Source: Hemicordylus capensis (Eukaryota > Chordata > Lepidosauria > Squamata > Cordylidae). Taken from it: a stretch of 64,000 nt of DNA. Position numbers and translations under genes: made by a program. Shown here piece by piece: positions 11,530-22,119 of the stretch (positions are counted from its first letter, which is position 1; each line of letters begins with the position of its first letter). Below the pieces are notes generated by a model. That model ran no database searches and was not told the DNA's origin. It worked only from the letters and a program-made list of their open reading frames with translations. The stretch covers positions 35,056,501 through 35,120,500 of the forward strand of contig NC_069658.1 of assembly GCF_027244095.1 (NCBI RefSeq), given 5' to 3'.

Positions 11530-11906
11530 TGTTGGAAGTTAAGGACTTTGCGCTGTCTCTTGTCTCAAAGACAGTGGAGGACAGACTAGTGAGTCAGAGG
11601 GCTAGAGGGTCAAGACATTGATCATCCCTTCTCTACTGCTCTGACATTATCCCTTTGGAATGTACATTGCTAATCTCAGAGTCACTTCCTCCCTTATCTT
11701 CCTGTTCCTCCTACCTTGCAACATGCAAGCAAGCTCCTCTCCCTGTACCATGTGTGCAGAGATGCAGAATCCATCTGCATCCAGCTAGCTAGCTAGCTTA
11801 GAGATCCTAACTCCTCACTTTCCTATCTAGAATGGAGTTCTCTAATAAATGCCATATATATTGATTTGAAACTATGAACTGGCTCCAAGTTACTTTACTC
11901 TCAGCA
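11530..11906 (+). mobile_element. Possible solo LTR-like sequence (fossil)
   Basis: The stretch opens with TGTTGGAAG, contains AATAAA followed by a short tail and reaches a CA dinucleotide at CTCTCAGCA. The arrangement resembles a solo LTR of about 380 bp, but no target duplication, primer-binding site or internal region was recognised. Family unknown; treated as a broken fossil if it is an LTR at all. Confidence 0.2.
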
Positions 11907-12650
11907 TACACGCATGCCTAACTAAATCCTCTGTGTTGTGCCTCTGTGCACTCTGCTATAATTGAAAAAGGGTTTCTCTCCCAGAGAGAATTCCCAACAG
12001 TTTTCATGAGAAAAGCTTTGGCATACCTCAGCAATTCCCACATTGTTACACTCAAGAAGAAAGATCAGCAGCAATGGGATCCCTGCCAGTCCCTCCCAAC
12101 ACACCTGTCAGACAGCAATGGTCAACTGGAATTTGGCCCCAGGATATGTGTTTGGCTATAAGGGCCCCTAATTACATGATCCAGTATGCTCCCTTGTGCC
12201 TCTCATTTGGGACTCAATCGGATGCTTCCTACAATCTCTGTGCTCTCTTGGAGCTACCAGCAGCTTTTTGGGCCATTTACTATCTACTGGCCACCACACA
12301 AGGCGGTGTTCTGTACTTCATGCCATTTTCCAAATCGGCTTTCTTATCTAGCCTGATCTGCTCAGTCTTCCTCGCTTCCACGGGAAACTGGGTCCAAGGA
12401 GGAAGCACCCTCCTGGAATCACCTCTAACCTCTCCAACCTTCTTGCACCCGCCTTGGCCCAACCTGTTCCCGAGGAAAGAAGTTTATCGGTGGTCCCTGG
12501 AGCCCTTCGTCCAGAGCCTTCGCCCCTTCTTGGGCCCAAAATCTATCTCTGTTCTTAGATCCAACGCCCCTCCTTCTCTAAAAAGCCTCTTTCCCACATG
12601 GGAACTTACATAATTAGGACTCTGAGCCTAACCACCTCATTGCAGTTAAA
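11907..12650. other. No feature recognised; one orphan open frame
   Basis: A + strand frame of 179 codons (12074-12613) runs through this interval but resembles no protein family I know and sits in repeat-like intergenic DNA. It is not called as a gene. Confidence 0.3.
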
Positions 12651-12654
12651 TGAT

Positions 12655-12745
12655 CCACATTGTTTGTTTGTTTGTTATTTCTCTATGTAAACAGCTTGGA
12701 AAACTTTGGTTGAAAAGTGGTGTATAAATATTTGTTGTTGCAGCT
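12655..12745 (+). mobile_element. LINE 3' tail fragment (L2/CR1-like)
   Basis: A TGTTTGTTTGTTTGTTATTT run, then CTATGTAAACAGCTTGGAAA and GGTGTATAAATATTTG, matches the LINE tail type seen in reverse at 3.5, 44.4 and 53.3 kb. Confidence 0.45.
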
Positions 12746-13340
12746 GTTATATTTATTTTTGATAGTAATATTGTTTTAACCACATATTTATCTCCTTTGT
12801 ACTCCTTCCTACAATAAATATTTTATATTTATTTTGAAACTTAAATATTGCCTCGGTCCAACTCATTTCCTGAGTACATAACTTTGCACAAATTAAAACT
12901 TACGTGAAACTGTTCCTTTCTAAACTAAATTCCCCACATGAGCCCAAAAGGTAGATTTCAGGGTGTTCACCAATCACCGCGGAGCAATTTCACTAGCAAG
13001 TGTCAAATACATTAGCAATGCTACAGGAGCTCCTTTGGCATGGAATTATTCCATCCATGCCACATTTATCTTCTTTCAAGGGGCATTTTCTCCTGCAAGA
13101 GACAATATGGCTACAAGTACAGACACACAGCCTTGTTCTAGGTTAATTAAAACATCATTTAAGCAAACTGCCTGCTTCATGTAGTAATTGTGTCAACAGT
13201 ATATGAAACAATTAACTTTGACAATACCTGAGACTTTGCGGTGGGGAGTGGGGCAGTTCATAACTATTTTTTAAAAAATAAAGTAACAAATATTATCATA
13301 CATATACCTTATTGTTTCCCACTACTACTTTGCACTATTA
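12746..13340. other. No feature recognised
   Basis: AT-rich non-coding sequence up to the L2 copy; nothing could be supported. Confidence 0.3.
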
Positions 13341-13372
13341 TCATTTTTTAAAGTGTCAGAATTGCTGGTCAC

Positions 13373-15447
13373 ATGCTTGATTTGGTCTTTCACTCTGATC
13401 AGGGTGGTGTTCTGTGGGTGGGGAATCCTGTGATTTCCCCATTGTCATGGACGAACCACCATCTGGTTAAGGTCGCACTCACAATCACTTCCCACCTTCA
13501 CAGGGGCGAGGGACCTATTAGGATAATCTGCCTGAGAAGGTTATTGGATCCAATAGGATTTCAAGAAGCCTTGGAGGGATTTAGTGTTGGCTCTGCTGGT
13601 GATCCTGTTGATGCCCTGGCAGAGAATTGGAACAGCAAACTCACTGGGGCAGTAGACATGATTGCTCCTAAGCGTCCTCTCCGACCTGCTTCAAAGTTGG
13701 CCCCTTGGTATACGGAAGAACTACGGGGGCTGAAGCGGCGAGGTAGATGACTGGAGTGCAAGTGGAGAAAGACTTGGCTTGAATCCGACAGACTGCAACA
13801 TAGAGCTCATTTGAAGACCTATGCTCAGGCGATACGTGCGACAAAGTGATTCTTTTCTGCCCATATTGCATCCGCAAGTTCACATCCGGAGGAGTTGTTC
13901 AGGGTTGTGAGAGGGCTAGTGAGTGCCCCTCCTCCCTTGAATCAGAATCTGGAATCATCGATTACCCGCTGTGATGTGTTTAATGAATTCTTTGTGGGGG
14001 AAATCTCTCGTATTCAGGCCGACTTAGACTCCGTCTCCACAATTAGCTCAGTGTCTGATGTGGAGGTGTCCAATGACTCCTCTTGTGTGATTAGGCTGGA
14101 TCGATTGCAGTTTGTGACTCCTGAGGATGTGGACAAGCTGATCGGAATGGTGCAGCCTACCACCTGTTCTCTTGACCCTTGTCCGACATGGCTTATATTA
14201 TCTGGCAGGGGGGTTGTTGTAGAAGGCCTGGTAGAGATTATAAATGCATCTCTGAGGGAAGGCAAGATGCCTCCTTGTCTTAAGGAGGCAATTATTAGAC
14301 CGCTTCTGAAGAAGCCTACCCTGGATCCCTCAGACTTGAACAACTACAGGCCTGTCTCCAACCTTCCGTGGCTGGGCAAGGTAATTGAGAGGGTGGTGGC
14401 CTCACAGCTCCAGAGAGTCTTGGATGAAACTGATTATCTTGACCCAATTTAAACTGGCTTTTGGGCTGGCTATGGGGTGGAGACTGCTTTGGTCGGCCTG
14501 ATGGATGATCTCCAACTGGCAATTGACAGAGGAAGTGTGACTCTGTTGGTCCTTCTGGACTTCTCGGCAGCTTTCGATACTATCGACCATAGTATCCTTC
14601 TGGAGTGTCTGAGGAGGCTGGGAGTTGGAGGCACGGCTTTGCAGTGGTTTCGCTCCTACCTTTCGGGCAGATTCCAGATGGTGTCCCTTGGAGTCTGCTG
14701 TTCTTCAAAATCTGAACTTTTGTATGGTGTTCCACAGGGCTCCATATTGTCTCCAATGTTGTTTAATATCTACATGAAACCGCTGGGAGAGATCATCAGG
14801 AGATTTGGTGCAGGGTGCTACCAGTATGCCGATGACACCCAAATCTATTTCTCCATGTCAGCATCATTGGGAGAGGGCATAACCTCCCTAAATGCCTGTC
14901 TGGAGTCGGTGATAGGCTGGATGAGGGATAACAAACTGAGACTGAATCCGGCTAAGACGGAAGTATTCATTGTCCGGGGTCAGAACTCGAGAGATGATTT
15001 TTATCTGCCTGTTCTGGATGGGGTCACACTTCCCCAGAAGGAACAGGTACGCAGTCTAGGAGTGCTTCTGGATCCGAGCCTCTCCCTGGTGTCCCAGGCT
15101 GAGGCAGTGGCCAGAAGTGCCTTCTATCAGCTTTGGCTGATACGCCAGCTGCTTCCGTTTCTTGAGGTGAATGACCTCAAAACAGTGGTACATCTGCTGG
15201 TAACCTCCAGACTGGATTAATGTAATGCGTTCTATGTGGTCCTTGTACATGGTTGTATGTGGCCCTTGTATGTGGTCCGGAAACTACAGTTGGACCAGAA
15301 TGCGGCAGCCAGGCGGTCTCTGGGTCATCTAGGAGAGACCATATAACTCCTGCATTGAAGGCGCTACACTGGCTGCCGATATGTTTCTGGGCAAAATACA
15401 AGGTGCTGGTTATAACCTATAAAGCCCTAAACAGTTTGGGTATTTAA
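13373..15447 (+). pseudogene. L2 ORF2 remnant: endonuclease end, reverse transcriptase, C-terminal region
   Basis: In order: endonuclease C-terminus (GHMLDLVFHSDQGG, SWTNHHLVKV), a linker, RT block PEDVDKLIGM, LKEAIIRPLLKKPTLDPSDL, NNYRPVSNLPWLGKVIERV, then ETALVGLMDDL, LLDFSAAFDTIDHSIL, VPQGSILSPMLFNIYM, the catalytic YQYADDTQIY at about 14818-14847, and LRLNPAKTEV. The 'SAAFDTIDH' wording is characteristic of L2. The frame is interrupted by a TGA at 13748, a shift around 13750-13890, an in-frame TAA at 14450-14452 (a CAA-to-TAA change by comparison with the family motif QTGF), and a TAA at 15218. The catalytic Asp pair is intact but the copy cannot make a full protein. Confidence 0.9.
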
Positions 15448-15851
15448 GGGAACGCATTGTTCTGCATGAATCTCACCGCTCACTGAGATCTGCTGGAGAG
15501 GTCCGTCTGCAGCTGCCACTGGCTCGTCTGGTGGCCACTCAGGGACGGACCTTCTCTGTTCCTGCCCCGAGGCTTTGGAATGCACTCCCTAGTGAAATAA
15601 GACCCTCCCCATCTCTGACAGCTTTTTAAAAGTCTTTAAAAACACATTTCTTCACCCAGGCTTTTAATTTATGTTTTAATGGTTTTAATGCTTTTTTAAT
15701 GCTGTTTTAAAGTATGGTTTTGAAATTTTAATTGTTGTAATGTGTGTGCCCCCCCCCGCCCATTTTTGTCTTAACGAATGTTTTACTTTGTTTATATGCT
15801 GTTGTAAACCTCCCAGAGACGTAAGTTTTGGGTGGTAGAAAAAGGTTTTAA

Positions 15852-15882
<31 letters not shown>

Positions 15883-15886
15883 ATAG
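15852..15886 (+). repeat. (AAAT)n tail microsatellite
   Basis: Eight or nine AAAT units directly after GGTTTTAATA, forming the 3' tail of the L2 copy. Confidence 0.9.
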
Positions 15887-16074
15887 CAAATTATATTCAT
15901 ATAAACCAATGTAAACCTCTGGGCAGGAATAATTCATTTCTTCATTTTATATAGTGCTTACCATTAGTTTGACCTAAATAAACATTAAATAACGAATGCA
16001 GTACTCATATCAAATGCAGTACTCATATCATATGCAATAATAAATTAGGTCCAGGGTACTTAAGAAACCATCTT

Positions 16075-16434
16075 CTTTGTCATGAACCCTGCTGCCTATT
16101 AAGAGCTTCCGGGTAGGTCCGGTTAGGGGACTGCTGGCTCAGCTTGTCTAGTGGTGACTAGCGGGCCAGGCCTTCTGTGGCTGGAATGCACTCCCTGTCA
16201 AAATAAGAACTTCTCCATCTCAGATTGTTTTTTAAAAGACCCTTAAGACATACCTGTTTTAATTCTAAATTAATTTTTAAACTATTTAATTGTTTTATTC
16301 TGTTAAATTGTTTTGTTTTACTCTGTGAATTGTTTTAATTGTTTGTATTCTGTGAAAGTGTTTTGTTTGTATTTTTATATTGTTGGATTGTGTACACCAC
16401 CTAGAGATGTATATATCAGGTGGTGTATATATAT

Positions 16435-16436
<2 letters not shown>
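16075..16436 (+). mobile_element. L2-type 3' end fragment
   Basis: It contains GGAATGCACTCCCTGTCAAA, a T-rich 3' UTR with repeated 'ATTGTTTTA' and the tail TGTACACCACCTAGAGATG. This is the same order as in other L2 3' ends here, including the end of the duplicated block at 42.3-42.6 kb. It is degraded and 5'-truncated. Confidence 0.65.
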
Positions 16437-16491
<55 letters not shown>

Positions 16492-16520
16492 GAGAGAGAG
16501 AGACAGACAGACAGAGAGAA
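16437..16520 (+). repeat. (TG)n microsatellite followed by (AG)n/(ACAG)n
   Basis: About 25 TG units (16437-16488) then AGAGAG and ACAG units to about 16520. It directly follows the L2 3' end and may derive from its tail. Confidence 0.93.
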
Positions 16521-17384
16521 TGAAAGAACAAAAAGACTAATTGGCCTACTTCTCAACCACAGCAGAGTCATTCTGTATTTTGGCTGGATATCTGGATAGC
16601 TCAGCTTTCACCTTTTCTGTCTTGGAAGAACTGTATTATGAGAAATGCCAATGCACTTCCACCTTATTACATTCTTTTTTGCTCTAAATCAAAATATCCA
16701 TGTGACACCAAACTCCCAGCAGAAATCAGTTATTCAAGTTTGAAATAATACCTGCAGAACCGACATTGCTGGTTTCCAGAGCGATGTTCTATTATTCTTT
16801 CAAAATTCTAAGCACCTGGCTACAACCAAAGTCATCTCCCAGAACATACAACAGAAACTGGGAAAGCATACTTTCAGTCATAATTTATTGGCCATTTAGG
16901 AAATGATGAACAGGCATACTAAGGCCAAAAAATGAGGTGCTTGTATAAACTAGCAGCAATGGAAACAAAACATATTTCTTGGTTAGTGTCATGACCCCAC
17001 TTCCAACACCGCAGTGCCTTTGACCTAGCTGCCACATCCCTTGAGACACAAACCCGGAAATGTAGGGACAGGGGACAGAGCCTGGGAACAAAAATGATGG
17101 TACCTGGCAGATCAAGGGCTGCAGGCTGGTGGAATGGGGTGGGGCATAATGATGCCAGGTGGGAGCAAACAATGATTCCTGGCAGGTCAGGAAGAGGGTC
17201 TGCCTATGCCTGGTATTTCAGAGGTAGATCCTGTAGATAGGGGGCAGCACAAATAGCACAAGCTCTCAAATCAAGGAATTAAAAACAGCCTGTCCCCTTG
17301 ATTCTGATCGCTCACCCTGAGATGTTGTTCTTTGTCTGGAGACCTAGAGAAGATGGCTAAACCCTGAAATTACAGGTTGCTTAC
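16521..17384. other. No feature recognised
   Basis: Non-coding sequence of mixed composition; no gene or repeat family could be supported. Confidence 0.3.
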
Positions 17385-17592
17385 CTGTAACTTTATTTCT
17401 TCTAGTGGTAATCTGTCCTTTTACACCAATGGGCTATGCGCCTGCGCATAGACCTTGTCGGAACCTAACAAGCTCAATTCTCCTGCTTTAGGCAGGAACC
17501 TCGCTCTCAGCTGCTATATGCGGCTGAGCCACTCCACGTCCCCTCAGTCACGGAGTCTGCCCTCAGGAGACCCAGTGGGGAGGACAGGAGGG
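17385..17592 (-). repeat. Unclassified amniote-type interspersed repeat
   Basis: The part around TTGCTTACCTGTAACTT and TTCTTCTAGTGG, followed by a short GC-rich GCGCCTGCGCA block, resembles a repeat that I associate with turtle and bird genomes. I cannot assign its class. On the minus strand it carries ACAGGTAAGCAACC, a splice-donor-like motif. Confidence 0.3.
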
Positions 17593-18657
17593 CAGGGGTG
17601 TATCTAAGGTAGGGCAGGCAGGGCACATGCCCTGGGTGCCACTTGAAGGGGGGCGCAAATTCTTAAAATTATTTTGTTTAAAAAAAAATGGCCACCAAAA
17701 ACAAAATGGCCACTGCACATGCTCAAATGGCCTCTGTGAGGCCCTAGGCCATGCCAGACCTCACAGAGGCCATTTGAGCATGCGCGGTGGCCATTTTGTT
17801 TTCAGCAGCCATTTTAAAAAAAATTATTTTTAAAAGTGGCCACAGCACATGCTCAAATGGTCTCTGCGAGGCCCTAGAGGCCAGCAGTGGGAGGGGTAAC
17901 CTTTGCAGATGCCCCCCTCCCACGGGCTATAGGTAGCACCCCAAAGGGGCTACAGGTAAAAATAATTAATTTAATATAATATAAGTCACTGTACACATAT
18001 TCAGTTTGACACTATGTACAGAGAATCAGGGCTTGTGAATACTGAGCTGAAGCTTATGAGCTAGGATGGTATTCATTTGCTCTTACTTTGCTTCTTATGA
18101 TAAGTGAGTTAAATGTGGTGTCTTAATAATATGGCTATTAACGGTGAGTTTGTCTTTGAATCAGTGTGAAATCCTTAGTATTAAGGCCCACTGGGAGTTT
18201 CTAGCTCTCTTTCTCTCATTTTAACTGTCTCTCTGAAATACTAGAATATATTCCAAGCAGTGACACAGTTTACTCTGCATAGCCTTTAATTATTTTCAGA
18301 ATATCTGGGAAAAGCCAAATTCTCCATTTATTTTTAAAACTTAAGTAATAGTGATGCTACAATGCATAGTAGAGAATTAGATAGGCACTTCTGTTTAGTT
18401 TTCCAAGTACACCTCCACATAGTATTTGGGTATTTCATGAGCCCCAGCATACTGAAATTTGTAGTTTTCCAGCATTTTTTTTGGTCTGGCTATGTCCACT
18501 GCTAAATAGTTTTTGAAATGTTAAAAGATTAACGAGCTTGACATATTTTCAGCTAATATTATAGTAAAGTTATCTGAAAGATGGGTGTCAGATGTTTGGA
18601 CAGGGGGCGCAATTTCAGTGCTTGCCCTAGGCGCTATTTTCCCTAGATACGCCTCTG
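17593..18657. mobile_element. hAT-like element(s) with CAG(G/A)GGYGTATCTA ends
   Basis: The left end reads CAGGGGTGTATCTA and the right end, reversed, CAGAGGCGTATCTA, with GGGGGCGC close to both. The flanking 8-mers do not match (caggaggg / ttaacaag), so either the flanks have changed or the ends belong to two related copies. The interior (17.7-17.9 kb) holds repeated AAATGGCC and CTCAAATGG units with inverted parts; 18.0-18.6 kb is AT-rich with no coding trace. The right side is joined to the copia fossil. Confidence 0.5.
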
Positions 18658-19165
18658 TTAACAAGTCTCTTAATCGCATTCCAGTCCTTGACTGTTGGTG
18701 ATGCAGTCTTTCTGCAAAGTAAGCTAACTGCTGTACTGATATCTGGCCTAGCAAGTGTATAGATCAGGGATTCTCAAACTTGGGTCCTCAGGTGTTATTG
18801 GACTTCAACTCCCATAATCCCCAGCCTCAGTGGCCTTTGGTTGGGGATTATGGGAGTTGAAGTCCAATAACACCTGAGGACCCAAGTTTGAGAATCACTG
18901 ATATAGATGTATAGAAGCTTACCCAATGCTTCATTATATCTATGGTTGTCAAATAGTGGCTCAGTTTGATCTTCTTGCTTTATGTAGTTCACTTCCATTG
19001 GAGTTGGTGTAGGATTTGTGTCTTCCAGTCTCAGCAGGTTTATCAGTTCTTTAATGTTCTGTTCTTGGTTGATGAGGAAACTTCCATTTCTCTCCCTTTG
19101 TACTTGAATGCCCAAGTAGTGTGCAATGTTGCCAAGTCGCTGAACTTCCACATTTCTGCTCAGAT
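18658..19165 (-). mobile_element. Ty1/copia retrotransposon fossil (RT region fragment)
   Basis: Minus-strand sequence encodes copia-type RT motifs such as HYLGIQVQRERNGSF, TPTPMEVNY and EALGKLLYI. It is a fragment of an LTR retrotransposon of the copia group: both LTRs and the rest of the polyprotein are absent, and it is broken, with several interruptions. A 136-bp palindromic hAT-type MITE has inserted into it (18765-18900). Divergence from the family wording is moderate, so it is neither very recent nor very ancient. Confidence 0.75.
18765..18900. mobile_element. Palindromic hAT MITE inside the copia fossil
   Basis: The element runs from CAGGGATTCTCAAACTTGGG to its near-perfect reverse complement ending GAGAATCACTG, with a small spacer (about 18825-18840); the two arms pair over about 60 bp. 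It is flanked by GTATAGAT (18757-18764) and ATATAGAT (18901-18908), an 8-bp target duplication with one mismatch, as expected for hAT. Confidence 0.88.
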
Positions 19166-19747
19166 GATAAAAAATACAATAAAAATGCTAGAACACATTG
19201 CACGCAAATGCATACACAGGATAGTTCTATTTGGCTTCCTTTCAACTACAACAGATGGCATCAGAATATGCATTATTCAAGTCCATGTTTTAGAGAAATT
19301 TGATTGTTCTGTCATACTAAAATGAGAGCCTCAGCACAATTTAAAACAGTTCTAGGTACTTTATTTGCCTGAGCTGAGTTTTGCATACCCTGCTTTTCTT
19401 TTCAGCACATGCAATATCACTAGTACAGGGTCCTGTCCAACTTCACATATGCATTACATGAAGAATTCATTTCAGATCGATCTATCTAATCTATCTATCT
19501 ATCTTCACCATTATTTTTCCTTCATTGCTGATTTCACTTTCCAAGTTAATGTTTAAAGTTTACAGATAGTAGGAATTATAAACATCCCTCTCCTTTAGCC
19601 TTATAGCCTGATCTTCTAAAATATTTGGTGCCGCCTAGTGGCAGCACTGAACATTCCTGAATGCAGCACTGTGAGAAGTTTCTAAAGATATATACAAAAT
19701 ATTATAGAGTAAGATATAAATTTCTTTTGAGTCTCCTGCAAGCTTAA
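19166..19747. other. No feature recognised; short (CTAT)n at about 19478-19503
   Basis: Non-coding sequence with a short CTAT-type microsatellite. No gene or family-level repeat was supported. Confidence 0.3.
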
Positions 19748-19835
19748 CAGTGCAATTCTATGCATAATTACTCAGAAGAAAGCCCCACTGATTTCAAGGG
19801 GAATTACTCCCAAGTCTGTGTTGAATGTGTCATAT
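19748..19835. mobile_element. Short MITE-like repeat ('CAATTCTATGCATAATTACT' type)
   Basis: GTGCAATTCTATGCATAATT, ACTCAGAAGAAAGCCCC and GGGGAATTACTCCCAAG form an imperfect palindrome. Related pieces occur at 22.02-22.11, 30.43-30.50 and 49.03-49.08 kb. The class is uncertain. Confidence 0.5.
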
Positions 19836-19849
19836 ACATGAATGCCATT

Positions 19850-20080
19850 ATATTTATTTATTATTTCTTGTTTACACAATCAGACAGGTGTTATTGACTT
19901 GTTTGTTTTATCCAGACATTGAGTCCTTCCCAAGGAACTGGGATGGCTGAATTTTATTATCAATATTGTTGTTATTATTATAGATATCGTCGCAGAATAT
20001 AGGCTGTTCCCAGTAAAGTTGCTTTTTGTAATTGGCTGATGGTGATATTTATCATCATCATCATCATCATCTTTTATGAG
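19850..20080 (-). mobile_element. LINE 3' fragment (tentatively R4/Dong-like), with (ATC)n
   Basis: On the minus strand it reads as a C-terminal peptide containing FSHPSSLGRTQCLDK and TNKSITPV, and it is bounded by ATC/ATA trinucleotide runs (20050-20071). The same segment lies in + orientation at 25.1-25.3 kb, where it is preceded by ISQLQKAALLGTAYILRR. The clade is a tentative assignment. Confidence 0.5.
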
Positions 20081-20524
20081 CTTTTTACTACTACCCCCCT
20101 CGCTTCTACTCATACTCGCCTCATCTGGCGTGGAGCCTGGGGCAGGGACTGGATGAACAGTTTACCCTCCGCTCGCTGGACACTTTGCCCATGCAGGCGC
20201 ATCTGTAGACCTAACAATTTCCCCCTACATTTAACAGGCATCAATTCTGGGGGCAATCTATTTCATCACTACCTGTATTAATATAACACCTTCAACACAA
20301 TATAAAGCACCTTTATTTCTCTGATCTGTTTTAATTATGGCTGTACTTCTATTACTTTCCCTGCCTTTGCTTGCTGCGGGCATGATTATATTATTAACAG
20401 ACTGAAATTTAAATACCTCATTTTTTTATCCTGCTGGAGGAGGAGATCCAGTTGCTGCTTTTATTGTTGTTGTTGTTTGCAGCCTAAGTTACGGTTTTGT
20501 AACTTAAGTATCTTAAATTACTTA

Positions 20525-20597
20525 AGTTGGCATCTGTACACTACCTAGAGATTTACATATCAGGCAGTATAAAAATATGATAAATAAAATAAAGTAG
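20525..20597 (+). mobile_element. L2-type 3' tail fragment
   Basis: TCTGTACACTACCTAGAGAT, then ATATCAGGCAGTATAAAAAT and an AATAAA-type tail, matches L2 3' ends elsewhere in the window. Confidence 0.5.
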
Positions 20598-21359
20598 CTC
20601 AATTTAAGTAGCTCAAATTGGCATCGGCCGTATATTTATTTGCCTTTCACAAAATTGTGATAGAAATATTTGGTTTGGATTTCTCAGAAGTATAGCAGAC
20701 CAGTAGTGGCCATCCTGTGACTTGAGAACCACATGCAGCTTTTGAGTTGTTCAAGCTTCTTCACTTGTCCTGGGTAGATAGATAAAAAAGCTGATTCAAG
20801 ACAAAGACTCTTACTCTTGCCCTTTCAACAACGTGCTAGATGTCAAGGGGACACAACACTAGTGATGAAGCCTTCATATCTAGCAGCATGTTGTGGAGGG
20901 AGGGAAGGTAGAATAAAGGACTTTGGGGGGATGAGGAAGAAATGCAAGTGGCAGAAGCTGAGAGTCTCTTTGCATGGAGTGTTAGTGGATGATGCTAGGA
21001 GACTTCAAAATGATTGAAATATCCAAAATGGAAGCCCAGCACTTGGAAAACACAATGTAACCAGGGCAGTCCAAGATATTGTGGCACCAGAGGTGAGGCA
21101 CCAAACTCTGCCTAGCCCCACACCCCTGCTTGGGACAGCCCCCTTTCAAAACCAACTCTAATAGGCTTTGAAAGTAGTGCAGGGGGCAGAGAGGAGGGAA
21201 GGATCTCCTCTTATCTTCTTGTGCTTCTTACAAGCTTTGCAAGGAGAGTGAGAAGAGGAGCGTCTTGCAAGACTTAGATCAGTCCCATAGAGCTGCTCTG
21301 ACGGTGGTAGGCACAGTGCTGCCCCAGGGGCACCCCAATAATCAGCCACCTCAGGCAAC
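20598..21359. other. No feature recognised
   Basis: Non-coding sequence. A GCACCAGAGGTGAGGCA / GGGGCACCCC pairing near 21082-21335 hints at a degraded hAT-like element, but no ends or target duplication are visible. Confidence 0.25.
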
Positions 21360-21990
21360 CACTTTACCATATCTCGGGTCCCACCCTCCCCCCCCCAGTC
21401 AGTACCTCCATCTTATTTGGATTCAACTTCAGTTTGTTATCCCTCATCCAGCCCATTACTGCCTCCAGGCAGGCATTTAAGGAAGATATACCATTTCCTG
21501 ATGCGGATGACACGGAGAAATAGATATGCGTATCATCAGCATATTGATAACACCCTGCTGCACCAAACCTCCTGATGATCTCTCCCAGCGGTTTCATGTA
21601 GATGTTAAAGAGCACTGGAGACAGTATGGAGCCTTGTGGAACTCCACACTTTAGTTCTTGCTTTGCAGAACAACAGTCTCCAAGTGACACCATCTGGAAT
21701 CTACCAGAGAGGTAGGAGCGGAACCACTGTAAAATAGTGCCACCCAATCCCACCTCCATCAGGAGGTCCAGAAAGATATCATAGTCGATGGTATCGAAAG
21801 CTGCAAAGAGGTCCAAAAGGATCAGCAGAGTCATACACCCTCTTTCAATAGCCTCTTTCGAGGAAGGCAGTCTCAACCGCAAAGCTCTCACGAAAGCCAG
21901 TTTGAAATGGGTCTAGATAATCTGCATCATCCAAAACTGCCTGGAGCTGAGAGGCCACCACCTGCTCAATCACCTTGCCCAACCATATTA
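21360..21990 (-). mobile_element. L2-type LINE fragment: reverse transcriptase core
   Basis: The minus strand carries an open frame (21891-21364) with LLILLDLFAAFDTIDYDIFL, VPQGSILSPVLFNIYM, KPLGEIIRRFG, the catalytic YQYADDTHIY and LKLNPNKMEV. Upstream (21900-21990) the QVVASQLQ-type stretch continues in another frame. It is truncated on both sides. The YADD core is intact, but a frameshift near 21885 and the missing 3' end make it non-functional. Confidence 0.88.
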
Positions 21991-22017
21991 AGCAGTTATT
22001 ACCTGTTTACATAGGTA

Positions 22018-22110
22018 TGTTGCAGCCTGATCCTAATCATGATCAGGAATATATTCCACAGAATTCAATAAAACTTATTTCTAAGAAAGTAGACCTAGAA
22101 TTGCAGACTC
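22018..22110. mobile_element. Short MITE-like repeat, related to 19.75 kb
   Basis: TTGCAGCCTGATCCTAATCA on one side and CTAGAATTGCAG on the other, with AACTTATTTCTAAGAAAGTA inside, repeats the arrangement of the 19.75-kb element. Confidence 0.4.
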
Positions 22111-22119
22111 AGAGTTCAA

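Larger units (their letters stand above)
13345..15890 (+). mobile_element. L2-type LINE, 5'-truncated, 3' end intact
   Basis: The copy begins in the C-terminal part of the endonuclease (LDLVFHS, NHHLV), continues through the full reverse transcriptase and an L2-style 3' UTR (TTTTAATTTATGTTTTAATG.., CCTCCCAGAGACG, GGTGGT) and ends in a tandem (AAAT)n tail at 15852-15886. The 5' truncation at about 13345 is typical of LINE insertion. It is the best-preserved L2 in the window and serves as reference for the others. Confidence 0.93.

Noticed and set aside
12074-12613. Open frame of 179 codons on the + strand, candidate gene
   Set aside because: No recognisable domain, no family resemblance and no conserved neighbour; it lies in repeat-like intergenic sequence and can arise by chance at this size.
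17593-18657. Single hAT element with proven target duplication
   Set aside because: The ends match as inverted repeats but the flanking 8-mers do not, so one intact element is not established; kept only as hAT-like.
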